Shown here: positions 20,647-29,597 of the stretch, one piece after another
How positions within the stretch are numbered: the first letter of the stretch is position 1
Layout: each line of letters opens with the position of its first letter
Assembly (NCBI GenBank): GCA_023091735.1
Contig: JALKBU010000257.1
Span: 1-54,608 of the forward strand
Direction of reading: 5' to 3'
From: Trichomonas tenax
Taxonomy: Eukaryota; Parabasalia; Trichomonadida; Trichomonadidae
DNA: 54,608 nucleotides
Notes under the pieces: model-generated
Told to the model about the DNA's origin: nothing
Databases searched by the model: none
What the model saw: the letters and a program-made list of their open reading frames with translations, nothing else
Position numbers and translations under genes: made by a program

Positions 20647-21651
20647 AGGCTATTTTTATGGAAAAGTGGTATTTTAACCTTTTTGACACTTTTTAATTAC
20701 GTTGATGTCACCAAAAGACAACAAATAATTCGATTTCGCTTTGACTGGGCAGAATATTATGGAAATCCTTCTGTCTCTCCAATCACACCAACAACACGCT
20801 ACAATCCCCAAACTCCTGGAGCTTATTATATTTTTGGGAGTCAATTTTTATCGCTTTCATCCAGCGAAGCTGGTGGAGCTGTAAATAGTGCTCTCCTTGG
20901 TGCAAATTTTCTAATTGAATCTACTTTTTCGAAAAATTGTTCTTCAATTAATGGAGGTGGTGCTTTTAAAATAATCTATTCAGGAATTATCGTTTCCAAA
21001 TGTGATTTCAGAGCTTGTAAATCTAAAGGCCATGGACAGTCATTTTATCTTTTTACGGAGAAAAATGTCAAATGCCAAGCGTATATGACGACAGATTCTG
21101 AAACGAATAATGAAGAAGGACTTTATTGTATTTGTATGGCATTTGCAAATGTCATCGCGAACAATCTTAACTATACAAAAAATAAAGTTGGATATTGTGC
21201 AGTCCATACAGATGGAAAAGGTCAAACAAGTCACACCAAACTATCTTATATTTTGATTGCTGACAACAATGTCCATTCGCGTATTTTCAATATCAGATGG
21301 GATTGTCATGATGCGAAACATATTGCTGTTGTTGATAATTATGTCAGAACTAGCAATCATGGATTAATCTCAGCTGACAACGGAGCAAATGGATATTGCT
21401 ATGATTTTTTGGTTGCAAAAAATATGCTTCCATCTGGATATCCCATTGTTTCTGAATTAGATGGATCTCATTATTATATTTTTGAAAGTTCTATTCAAAA
21501 TGGAAAAAAAGCCGGTTCAATTATTGAGCCGCCATTTGATATGTATTTAATATTTTGTCAATATTGCAAAGAAAATACTTGCTTTATGAATTTAAGACTT
21601 AGAAATATTCCCATTTCTGTTATTGTTTGGCTTGAATTATTGGGTGATTAA
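20647..21651 (+). pseudogene. Pmp-like gene without a usable start codon
   Basis: The frame is open from the TGA at 20644 to the stop at 21651 and carries the family motifs (EAGGAVNS, NGGGAFKI, FSKNCSS, CDFRACKS). The first ATG in this frame is more than 100 codons in. A short ATG frame at 20658 (MEKWYFNLFDTF, then TAA) lies in a different phase directly at the head, suggesting that a frameshift severed the original start. The C-terminal membrane helix present in the intact relatives is missing; the frame ends VIVWLELLGD. I therefore read it as a pseudogene or truncated copy. A start from a non-ATG codon at 20683 is the alternative and is unlikely in a trichomonad. Confidence 0.6.
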
Positions 21652-21760
21652 GTGCACTTCGACCAATTTGATACCCTCTCAAATTCTAATGTTATTTTGT
21701 TTTTATTGGGGAAAAAAATATGAAAATAGACTTTTTTTCGAACTTTTTGGGTAAATGGCT

Positions 21761-21785
21761 TAGTTAGTATATAACATTTGGTTAT
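21761..21785 (+). repeat. 25-bp inverted repeat, left arm
   Basis: This segment (beginning TAGTTAGTATATAACATTTG) is the exact reverse complement of 22332-22356. The pair encloses the 102-residue ORF. Homology ends sharply at both sides of each arm. Confidence 0.9.
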
Positions 21786-21940
21786 TTCATACCTAGCGGT
21801 ATTTCATAACAAAATGTTAGTTCTACCAGTGTTTTAAATTTTAAATTTAAAAATCTATATCAGGTCCATACACCAGAAATAAAATTTAAAAATAAATATA
21901 AAAATAATAAATAAAATAATAAATATTTTTTATCCAATAA

Positions 21941-22249
21941 ATGTCAAGTTATATATATCAGTATTCTTTTCCAGAGAAATTACAGAAGTTGTTTAATACA
22001 GATGCTAAATTTAAAAATACTGATAAAGATCCCGAATATATTACTTTACCATATGATGTTAAGTTTATTCCGTATTGTGATACAGTTATACAGGAGAATA
22101 GATTTTCGTATTTAACTAAGAATTACTTTTATAGTGAAACTGAAGATAATATTTATTATATTAATTATTATATGAATAAAGTAAATGTATTAAAACAGAA
22201 CTATCATAATAATTATATGTTATATGATGATAACGGCAAAGGACATTAA
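21941..22249 (+). CDS. Hypothetical protein of the virus-like island (102 aa)
   Basis: A true ATG opens a 102-residue frame rich in Tyr and Asn (SYIYQYSFPEKL, LKQNYHNNYMLYDD). It is the only ORF of the island without visible breaks. No domain is recognised and there is no membrane segment. Codon use (TTA, ATA, AAT, TAT) matches the neighbouring relics and not the host genes. It lies between the two arms of a 25-bp inverted repeat. It may be a 3'-truncated remnant, since the other genes here are all broken. Confidence 0.4.
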   Translation: MSSYIYQYSFPEKLQKLFNTDAKFKNTDKDPEYITLPYDVKFIPYCDTVIQENRFSYLTKNYFYSETEDNIYYINYYMNKVNVLKQNYHNNYMLYDDNGKGH

Positions 22250-22331
22250 TCCATATAACAGGTATTGTAACTTTAAGAAATGTTTAAATAGCTATATACA
22301 AAAATAATATTATATTTCTTAATTAATTATC

Positions 22332-22356
22332 ATAACCAAATGTTATATACTAACTA
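22332..22356 (-). repeat. 25-bp inverted repeat, right arm
   Basis: Exact inverted copy of 21761-21785. Its right end includes the stop codon (22354-22356) of the fibre gene relic on the minus strand. Confidence 0.9.
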
Positions 22357-23479
22357 GTTCTATACCAAGCATACACAGTAATGTCCGGTGCCATGTAATC
22401 TGTTCAGGAACCTGTGTTATATGTATTACCACTAATATTATGTGAGTGATCACCACTAGAAGTTGTTTCTCGATCTTGCCACCGTGATAAATGTTGACCA
22501 GAACCACCATCAGATCTTTTAAGTCTTTGTGCTATAGTATATGTATGTGTATAACTACCACTATTATTAGTATTTAAATTAATATAGTGACTATTTTCTG
22601 GTAAATTAGCAACAGATATCTTTTTAGAACCACCGGTTTGATTCCTCCTATTAGCACAATATAAAAATCTATCAACAATTTATGTCCTGTACCAAATCCT
22701 AAAGCTGTACTAGGATTAGTACTATTCATACATGTATTGATAGAACCTATTGGATATAAGTTTTGTATCATCTGAGATAACGATTTACTATTATTAACAA
22801 ATAATTGATATATCATTTAATCTTTGATGAACATCACCACCAGTAGATATAACATTTAAAACTTCACGTAATGTATCTAAACCTTGTGTCTTAGCTAATA
22901 ATACTGATAATTGTGATACTTGATATTGTAGAGCAGCAAATGGCCCAGCTGTTAAACCAGTATTTATTAAATCCCATATCCAACCTTTAGCTGAAGCACC
23001 ATCTTCACCATCTAAACCATCACGTCCCGGTAGTCCGGTATCACCCTTATCTCCTTTTTCACATTTTAATTCATCATGATGTTTATTTAAATAATCTAAT
23101 GTTAATAAATCTACATTTGTTTCATCACTTAATATATTATAGATATTATTTTGCCAGATACTTCTATAGTTTTTTTAAATTTAATTATATCATTGAATTC
23201 AAAGTTATTATTTAGTAAACTAATCAAATAAATAATATCGGTTAATGAATTTCTAATGGATTCATCAATTGTACTTTCTTTAAATATAATATCAGTATTT
23301 GATATAAATGGTACGTATACTATTGTTTGTCTTGGATCAAATGTTCTATCGATATAAATCCTACGTGATGTATTACCATCACATATTATTAAACTTATAT
23401 TATCAAAACTTAATCTGTATTTATCAAATACTAAACACTTAGATCTTTCGCAAATATATGAATAAGGAGCAACTGACAT
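22354..23479 (-). pseudogene. Broken fibre-type gene: collagen-like repeat plus phage tail-collar-like domain
   Basis: It starts at the ATG at 23479 and can be followed to a TAG at 22354-22356 only by changing frame about three times (near 23150, 22810 and 22680), with one in-frame TGA near 22405. Order of parts: an N-terminal unknown domain of about 115 residues; a Gly-X-Y run (GDKGDTGLPGRDGLDGEDG) at about 22985-23065; a helical linker; then YPIGSI and NSTNPSTALGFGTG, followed by DRFLYCANRRNQTGGS and His-rich SHYINLNTN and GDHSHNISGN pieces. The last set is the signature layout of tail-collar/baseplate-type fibre tips known from tailed phages and some large DNA viruses. Such proteins form trimeric spikes on particles. 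In this location it points to a decayed particle-forming element. It cannot be expressed as an intact protein in its present state. Confidence 0.7.
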
Positions 23480-23496
23480 TTCAAAATTAATAAAAC

Positions 23497-24191
23497 ATGT
23501 ATTTCAATTTGAAATCAACAGATCCAGTAAAACACAATAAGATTAATATTAACACAGAAATACTATTATATGATAATGAGAATATTATGATACGTATTAT
23601 GTGATGAAAACGATTACATAAAAATACAAACATCTTATAGTACTAAAACTTATTATTTTTAAACAATTACAACATTAGATTTACCATCAATTCCAGAATA
23701 TTAATATTTAAATGTATTTAACAAAGATATCGAAGTTTATTATAAAGAAGATACGACATTAGTATTATCTGGAGATATAGTAAATATATTAGAATGTTCT
23801 CAAAGAGCTAAATTAATATTAGGATTATATAATACATCATTACCATTATTAGCAAAAGATAATATTATAACAATACCATCAAGTCCAATTATTAATTATG
23901 ATAATAACTTATTTATTAAATCTAATATAACTAATATATCTGGAATAACTAATGAAAAGAAATTAGAATATATCTTTCATTTATAACATTAAAGAATTCA
24001 TTTTACCATTTGTACCTATTATTAGTAAAACACCTGGAAACTATACCAAAAGAAAACCTTATGAATTAAATAACTTAGAATTTACATTAGTAGACGATTT
24101 TGATAAACCTATAGAAATTAAATCACCTATAAGTATTGTATTAGAAGTAATATATGAAAAAGATTATATCCCAATGTTTTATATTAATTAA
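23497..24191 (+). pseudogene. Broken structural-type gene of the virus-like island
   Basis: An ATG at 23497 opens a coding-like stretch that hits a TGA after about 37 codons, continues in another frame with two TAA interruptions, and shifts once more near 23985 before ending at TAA 24191. The last part reads PYELNNLEFTLVDDFDKPIE and KSPISIVLEVIYEKD, a pattern resembling the jelly-roll/penton-like structural proteins of Maverick/Polinton elements, where a strand, an LVDE-type turn and an SVxLxI strand follow one another. That comparison is from memory of the pattern, not an alignment. The gene stands head to head with the fibre relic (17 bp between the ATGs) and is followed after 4 bp by the next relic. 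Confidence 0.5.
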
Positions 24192-24195
24192 AACA

Positions 24196-24644
24196 ATGTC
24201 GAATAGTTTACTTAATACTTATTCTAAATAATTTTAAAAAGGACCAGCCAAACATAAATAAACAAAAATCAATAGCTGAAACTTATAGTAATGAATTCTT
24301 TAAAGCTGATAATGATTTTCAAAAGTATCATCATAGAACACTAAGTTTGGTAAAATGGCATATACTTGAATTTTATGATGAACCAACTAAACATAAGATT
24401 ATTCCTAATAAAGTATCTAATGAAACTGATAGTGATACTTAAGTATGTATTAGATAATTGGAATATAGTGAAGAATAGTTTTAACAAGAATGTATCTGAA
24501 TTTCTTATTATACGACAGATAATTCTATCATTAATTCGAATTCACGATGAAAATGAAGCTAAAGATTACGTTATATCCTTCATCACTCAGAATTCAGATA
24601 TAATAAATTACCTTTACAATGTTTATGGGAGTTTAACAGATTGA
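24196..24644 (+). pseudogene. Broken unknown gene of the virus-like island
   Basis: An ATG at 24196 reads 11 codons to a TAA. A coding-like frame then resumes (SIAETYSNEFFKADNDF) and meets a TAA near 24440, where another frame takes over (NKNVSEFLIIRQIILSLIRI) to the stop at 24644. At least two frameshifts are needed, so it is not functional. It is helical and charged with no recognised domain. The 4-bp spacing to the previous relic suggests a compact viral-type gene layout. Confidence 0.5.
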
Positions 24645-24677
24645 ATATAATAATATATTAATTCATCATTATTTAAA

Positions 24678-24851
24678 ATGTTTTACAAGAAGAGGCAAAT
24701 TATGGATTCATTCAAATATTTTGTAGTGATCATACACAGTAATAATCATTACATGAATATAATAAAATATGCTGTCGGATCTGCTTTTATAAATAAACGT
24801 TATTTGGCCCTCGAAAAATCCAAACAAATCAAAATCTTTAACACAAAATAA
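24678..24851 (+). CDS. Small ORF (57 aa) at the right border of the island
   Basis: ATG at 24678, stop at 24851; content FKYFVVIIHSNNHYMNIIKY then basic residues. Codon use is like the island. No family recognised; it may be a relic. Confidence 0.25.
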   Translation: MFYKKRQIMDSFKYFVVIIHSNNHYMNIIKYAVGSAFINKRYLALEKSKQIKIFNTK

Positions 24852-24923
24852 TAATGAAATTAAAAATTTACACGTCGGATTTCAAAAGATATGTGTATTT
24901 TATTTGTCAGAAGTAATGTTATA

Positions 24924-24939
24924 TGACATGTAAAGTTGT
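24924..24939 (+). repeat. Dispersed 16-bp motif, copy 2
   Basis: Identical to 13986-14001. Here it lies 14 bases upstream of the ATG at 24953 of the TRAPPC2-like fragment, so it could be part of an old 5' region. Confidence 0.6.
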
Positions 24940-24952
24940 GGCAGTTTTTATA

Positions 24953-25078
24953 ATGGCAGCACCTTCACTAAATATTGTTTGTGCAGCGATAACAGGTCCA
25001 GACGACAGTTTGTTGTTCATAGACAAATACGCGCCGGACCAGACAGAGCTGGAGATGGACTCATTGAACTCTAGGTAA
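24953..25078 (+). pseudogene. TRAPPC2/sedlin-like N-terminal fragment
   Basis: The ATG at 24953 opens 41 codons: APSLNIVCAAITGPDDSLLF is followed by DQTELEMDSL, ending at TAA 25076-25078. The pattern (hydrophobic strand with IVCAAI, a short turn, LLFI, then ELE-x-x-SL) matches the first two strands and start of helix 1 of TRAPPC2/TRAPPC2L longin-type subunits of the TRAPP tethering complex. Full-length members have about 140 residues, so about 100 are missing and no continuation was found downstream. Base composition is more GC-rich than the adjacent island. Short length limits confidence. Confidence 0.4.
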
Positions 25079-25334
25079 ACTACCATGCGTTGAACTTGGA
25101 ACTATCTCATATTGACCAAATTTTTGAACAAGGACTCCTACCAAGTCGCCTTTTGTTTTAGGCAACACTTTGAATCTCATTCGTTTTCATTCAACACCTG
25201 ATAGAAACTCAACACCTTTTAACCTTCATCTGACACTTTTTATATAAAATAAAATTGAATGCATTTGCATATGAATAATATTTAATAGATCCAAAGGTAT
25301 CATTATTGAAGTATGCTATAAATACCAATGTTTA
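25079..25334. other. Spacer between fragments
   Basis: No gene seen. It contains AACCTTCATCTGACACTTTTT at about 25219-25239, resembling AACCTTTTTGACACTTTTT at 20676-20694 just before the Pmp-like frame. Both lie near Pmp-like relics. Confidence 0.3.
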
Positions 25335-26279
25335 TCACATTTTTTCAATTGTTACAAGAATAAACAATATAAAACTTTGGATTTTTGTCGAAAAACAACG
25401 ATGATTGATGGTTTTTATGATACTTGAAGTAAATCTATTGCAAAGGAGAATTGATGCAATATTTGGTTTATAGTTCTGATATAAGCAATTAAACTGACAA
25501 TTGTATTTAATGCAATCAGCAAAAATTGATTCTGGAAGATCAAATAAACAATTATATAATTTTATATTAGGATTTAGTGTAGAGCTTCCATGCAATCCAG
25601 ATATATTCTTACAATTCATCACAATTATATCTTTATATGTCACATCGGTTCCTTGGTAACGGAATCCGAATATTCTTGGAACAGTTGAGTCTGAGAGAAA
25701 TATGCAACTGTTTATTATTGCAATAGGGGTGCTTTCAAGACTTATTAATGTCTCTTTCCCTGTAGAATTTACCGATTTAATATACAGAATGCAGTGGTTT
25801 GAGGGGACCTTAAATGAAAATGTAACACCATAATTAGTGCCAATTGCATTTTCTTGGAAAGAAGTGTTTACGTTTTTGATTAAAAGAAAATTGATTCCTT
25901 GAACATATAGAGAATGCCATTTTTGGTTTATTGATTGTGCCACTGATGAATCAAACACTACAGAATCTTGCGAATTAGGATAAATAATGAAATCACTCGA
26001 TAATGGAGCAGAATTATTCCAAAAGCAATTTTTATTCAAAATTGAATTCTTGGAACCTGCAAAGACAGCTCCACCTCTTTCAATACATGAGCACAGCGTA
26101 AAATCGCAATATTTAACCCTTAGATTGCTTTGTGAAGCTTCAGAGTCAATAGCGCCCCCATTAATATTTGATTTAAAATTTAAGAAGAATGAATTCCAAA
26201 CTTCAATATTTCCATCAGAAGATGTGACCCTATGGTCACTAAATTCATTGTAATAAAGATGGTTCAGTCTATTCCTAAA
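25335..26279 (-). pseudogene. Pmp-like gene without a start codon
   Basis: The frame is open on the minus strand from a TAA at 26280-26282 to the stop at 25335 (about 314 codons). Pmp-type motifs are visible (NGGAIDS, RGGAVFAG, FTLCSC, NKNCFW) but there is no ATG at the head; an earlier candidate start at 26039 is a TTG in the middle of a GGA repeat block. The C-terminus ends in an incomplete hydrophobic stretch (SFILFILVTIEKM) where intact relatives have a full membrane helix plus basic tail. It is therefore a decayed family member. The remaining frame is uninterrupted, which suggests fairly recent inactivation. Confidence 0.65.
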
Positions 26280-26330
26280 TTATGATTTAATTGATAAATA
26301 AGGGTGAAAATGTATATATTTAACAAATGG

Positions 26331-26391
26331 CACTTTCCAATCAAGGTTATAATCATTTTTATTTCACTTCACTTTCCAATCAAGGTTATAA
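26331..26391 (+). repeat. Two identical 22-bp direct repeats
   Basis: The 22 bases at 26331-26352 (CACTTTCCAATCAAGGTTAT plus AA) recur exactly at 26370-26391, 39 bases apart. They lie just upstream (minus-strand sense) of the broken Pmp-like gene. Confidence 0.8.
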
Positions 26392-26639
26392 ACCTTTGCA
26401 TTATTTATCAGATCCAGGTAATAATAACGCATCTTCATTTTCGTTTTGGGCATTTTTGCAATTTAGAAACAGAGATGATTTGATATTGAAAAATGCGGCA
26501 CTAGAAGTTAATGTAATTCTAATTGTTCCATTTATTAACTATTTAATAAAAATTGATCTATATATAGTATATTGTTAATCGTTAATGATCTTTTGAATGC
26601 AGCTTTCATTTTTATTCAATGCATTATTCTCATCATAGT

Positions 26640-26881
26640 ATGCATTTACTCCATGATTATGTAACTTTGCATAAAATGTCAACTCTATTGGATAATGTTA
26701 TCATGAAGAGAAGCAAATATCGATATCTAAATTTCTTACGTTTTTGAGGGCTTTTGATATGATAGTTTCTCAGGAATTAGAATCATCAGAGCATAGATAT
26801 GAAGAAACATTAATGTATTTGGATACTTCAAAAGGGAAAAGTGATATAACCTTAAACAATGAATTGATGGTTAATTCTTGA
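26640..26881 (+). pseudogene. Frameshifted small unknown gene
   Basis: An ATG at 26640, a few bases after a TCATCATAG sequence, opens MHLLHDYVTLHKMSTLLDNV and so on to a TGA near 26745. A second frame takes over at that point (LRAFDMIVSQELESSEHRYE) and ends at TGA 26879-26881. One base change in phase would unite them into a product of about 80 residues. The content is helical and charged. No family recognised. Confidence 0.4.
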
Positions 26882-26882
26882 G

Positions 26883-27860
26883 TTGCATCGGAATGTTTCT
26901 GATGGAGGATTACGGAGCAATTTCTTCAACGACGTTTTTGCCAAGAACAAAGGCAACTATTTCTCGAATAGGAACTTAAAAGGTTTAAATTTAAAAAATT
27001 TCAATCGATACTTCTTTTATTTAAGTACTTTCAGTGACTTAAAACAGCGTGCCATATATGTATCGCGCTCAAATACAAATTTGCTTTATTCATATTGCAA
27101 CTTTATTCAAATCGATTCTGGTATTAATAAAGTTGCACTTCAAGTAGTATTTCTGAATATAAATTCTACGGCACACAGCTTTCGGTTCGGATGACAACAC
27201 TTTCAAATGCAATTAATGGTTTTTTTGTCTGCAGTCGGAGAGGGAATTTCGATTTTGAAACGCTTTGTTTCTGATGGTTCTATTTCCAAATGTGGAGGGG
27301 AAAATCAAGCGCATGGCCTTATTCACAATCAGGCATCGAGTATTTGTGATATTAAGCGTATTAATTGCACGAAATCAATTGGTTATAGTTGTATTACTAT
27401 TTATATTAGATCTGATTCTAATTCAGTGAAATATTCGCAGTTTGATTCGAATAGAATTGAAATCAATGGAAATACTATTGTTGCAAATGGATTTGTTGGA
27501 TTTGAATGTAATTCTGTCATTCAATATTGCAATTTTAACAATCATTCAGATTTATTGTGCTCTGCAACAATATTTAATTTGTGGTCAAAATATTCTTACA
27601 AATTTGTGTTCTGTTCAGTAGATCAAAGAGGAACGACTTGTGGTTCACAAAAGCAGTTTTCTTGCGATGGCTCTTTCACTCTAACCTTAAATTATTGTTT
27701 TCTAGCTAATGTTGATCCTATTAACTTTAATAATCAAAACCGCATAAATTTTGATTTTTCTAATCCTCTAACTTTTTATTTCCCAAGTACACCTCTATGT
27801 ATTTGTCCATCACTCCATGAAAATGTTGAGAAATTCACTTCATGCATTAGAATTTTTTGA
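26883..27860 (+). pseudogene. Pmp-like gene broken into two frames
   Basis: A first frame (26883-27194, opening at a TTG and with DGGLRSNFFNDVFAKN and RAIYVSRSNTNLLYSYCNF) is followed by a second frame from about 27207 to 27860 with FVSDGSISKCGGEN, KYSQFDSNRIEI and YCNFNNHSD. Both show the alternating F-x-x-N/C turns of the Pmp-like family. The junction near 27195-27206 needs a frameshift, there is no initial ATG in the first frame, and no C-terminal membrane helix is left. Clear pseudogene; third decayed copy of this family in 7 kb. Confidence 0.6.
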
Positions 27861-28186
27861 ACTTATTTGATGAACTATTAATTATATTTTTCTTTCATCT
27901 TCAAAAATTAAAACATAATTAGACACATAAAGTCCAACACGTCCACAAAAGTGGCAGTGACAACCCCTCAATTTCCACCCTTTCTTCCCTTCAAAAGCAA
28001 TGTGTAACACTTTCTAGCAAATTTATATTGGAGGCACTTTAGAAGGTTTTTACTCGACGGTGATGCATTAGGAGATACTGCAAAAGTATCTATATAGAGA
28101 CTTCCATTTCTTAAGCTGCGTGGACTTTATATCTGTTTATATTGGATTTCTGATATTGTTACAAAAATCAAAGTTTCGAAATTTGA
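27861..28186. other. Spacer, slightly GC-richer
   Basis: No ORF of note. It contains a comparatively GC-rich piece at 27930-28000 with CCACAAAAGTGGCAGTGACA. I cannot assign it. Confidence 0.3.
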
Positions 28187-29554
28187 CAAACAATTTTCTG
28201 CAAATCTAATAATCGTTACAAATATCGGGCAAGAAGACAGAGAGCATTCAAACAAAAGCTGTTGCAGTTGTTTTTTATCGTCGCATCATCGTTGTTCATC
28301 TTTCTCCCCGATTATTTTGAAAATTTAGATTTTCCAAAAATAAATTGAAACAAAAACGTGAGCAAATCTTACGAATTAACGTTCTCCAGGGACCATTCAA
28401 TCCAGCCTATGTACATTGTTCAGAATTACTTTATTCCTTTTACAAATAATATTTCAATCAACACGAATTTGCCTTCTATTTTAAATTCATACTACAAATC
28501 CGGTGATTTGATTCATGATAATTACTTTCCAGTCGTTTTTGATCAGCTCTTTCGTGCAAAATATCGATATTATAAAATGAACCACGTGTTTGTCAACGAA
28601 AACATGATAATATATGACAAGAATGGTCTTATGTACGATTGGAAGAATGAATTTGCTTTCAAATCTTTTAAAGTTCGTTTTCAAACGAAATATGGAATTT
28701 TTGTTCGAATAGTTTGGCAAACATTTGGACATCTGATTCACGACCAACTAACAGCACTTTTCATGTACCCAAAAGAAGTCATTGAAATTCCTGAATTATG
28801 TCTTTTACATAATTATCAGAATCACGAAACAATGCTCAACTACATAAAAGCACTTGGCATAATTAATCTCATTGTGACAAAAATTTCATGGGAATACTAT
28901 GTTTTTTGTTACAATTTGTATTATATTCGTCCAGAAGTTAATACTCACGAGTTTGACGCTTTGAGACTTCCATTTATATCACATAAAATTAGAAGCAACC
29001 TCAAACTTGATAAAATCGAGCCTAAGAAATATAATGTAATAAATCGAGGCAAAAACGAAAGAAGACATTTTACCAATACAGTAGAAATAATGCTCGCCAT
29101 ATTTGAGAAGTTCAAGCAAATCAAATTTAATGAAATATCATTAAAATTGAACTTCATCGAAAATGCGAAGCAATTCGCAGAAACAAAGATTCTAATAGGC
29201 AGCGGTGGTTCTCTGATGTTTAAAGGCATGTTTATGAAAAATGGAACGGGTGTCGTTATTCTTTTAGCCAAAATCGATCTTCCAAACAATATTTTGTTTG
29301 GCATTCTCGGCATTTATAGCATCAGTGTTCACCATCCACAGACAGATTTTTACAATGGAACGGGGGAAGTTAACATTCCAGAAGTCCTGAATGCCCTAGA
29401 AAAAGTCATTTGCCGTGTTGATAACCAAAAATATCCAAACATGAAAGGATATCGACCAACAATTGATGTCAATGTATTCTTCAAAGAAGTTCTTAATAGT
29501 TCATACAACACCACGGACTCAATTTATGACTATCATCCGCCAGAGATAAAATAA
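28187..29554 (+). pseudogene. GT61-like glycosyltransferase gene split by one in-frame TGA
   Basis: One reading frame runs from after a TGA at 28184-28186 to the stop at 29554, interrupted by a single TGA at 28346-28348. Upstream of it lie basic residues and a membrane anchor (FKQKLLQLFFIVASSLFIFL), as expected for a type II Golgi enzyme. Downstream comes the catalytic part: QTFGHLIHDQLTALF, then VINRGKNERRHFTNT, a long helix, and AETKILIGSGGSLMFKGMFM with NGTGVVIL, the GT61/DUF563 nucleotide-binding layout. No ATG precedes the anchor; the first in-frame ATG is at 28409, after it, so a protein made from there would be a cytosolic stub. The downstream 380 codons are otherwise intact. Recent pseudogene, or a sequencing error at 28346-28348, are the two readings. 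Confidence 0.65.
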
Positions 29555-29585
29555 TTTAAATTAAATTCTCTAACATATATTCAAT

Positions 29586-29595
29586 TCATTTTCTA
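29586..29595 (+). promoter_or_regulatory. Initiator before the ORF at 29598
   Basis: TCATTTTCTA lies 2 bases before the ATG at 29598 and fits the Trichomonas Inr consensus well. Confidence 0.6.
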
Positions 29596-29597
29596 AT

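Larger units (their letters stand above)
21700..24852. mobile_element. Decayed virus-like (Maverick/Polinton-like?) island
   Basis: This stretch is visibly more AT-rich than its surroundings, with Leu and Ile codons almost all TTA and ATA. It contains four or five tightly packed gene relics unrelated to the neighbours: a 102-residue ORF (plus), a collagen/tail-collar fibre gene (minus), a gene with capsid-associated flavour (plus), then, 4 bp on, another broken ORF and a short 57-residue ORF. Maverick/Polinton elements, very abundant in Trichomonas, have this kind of compact gene order with structural genes. No integrase, DNA polymerase B or packaging ATPase is visible, so only a fragment remains, and the identity as Maverick versus other virus-like DNA is inference. 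Borders are approximate. Confidence 0.55.

Noticed and set aside
28346..28348. TGA read as a sense codon (altered genetic code)
   Set aside because: TGA is also used as a normal terminator in this window (for example after the ORF at 41870 and at 45844), so the standard code is the simpler view.
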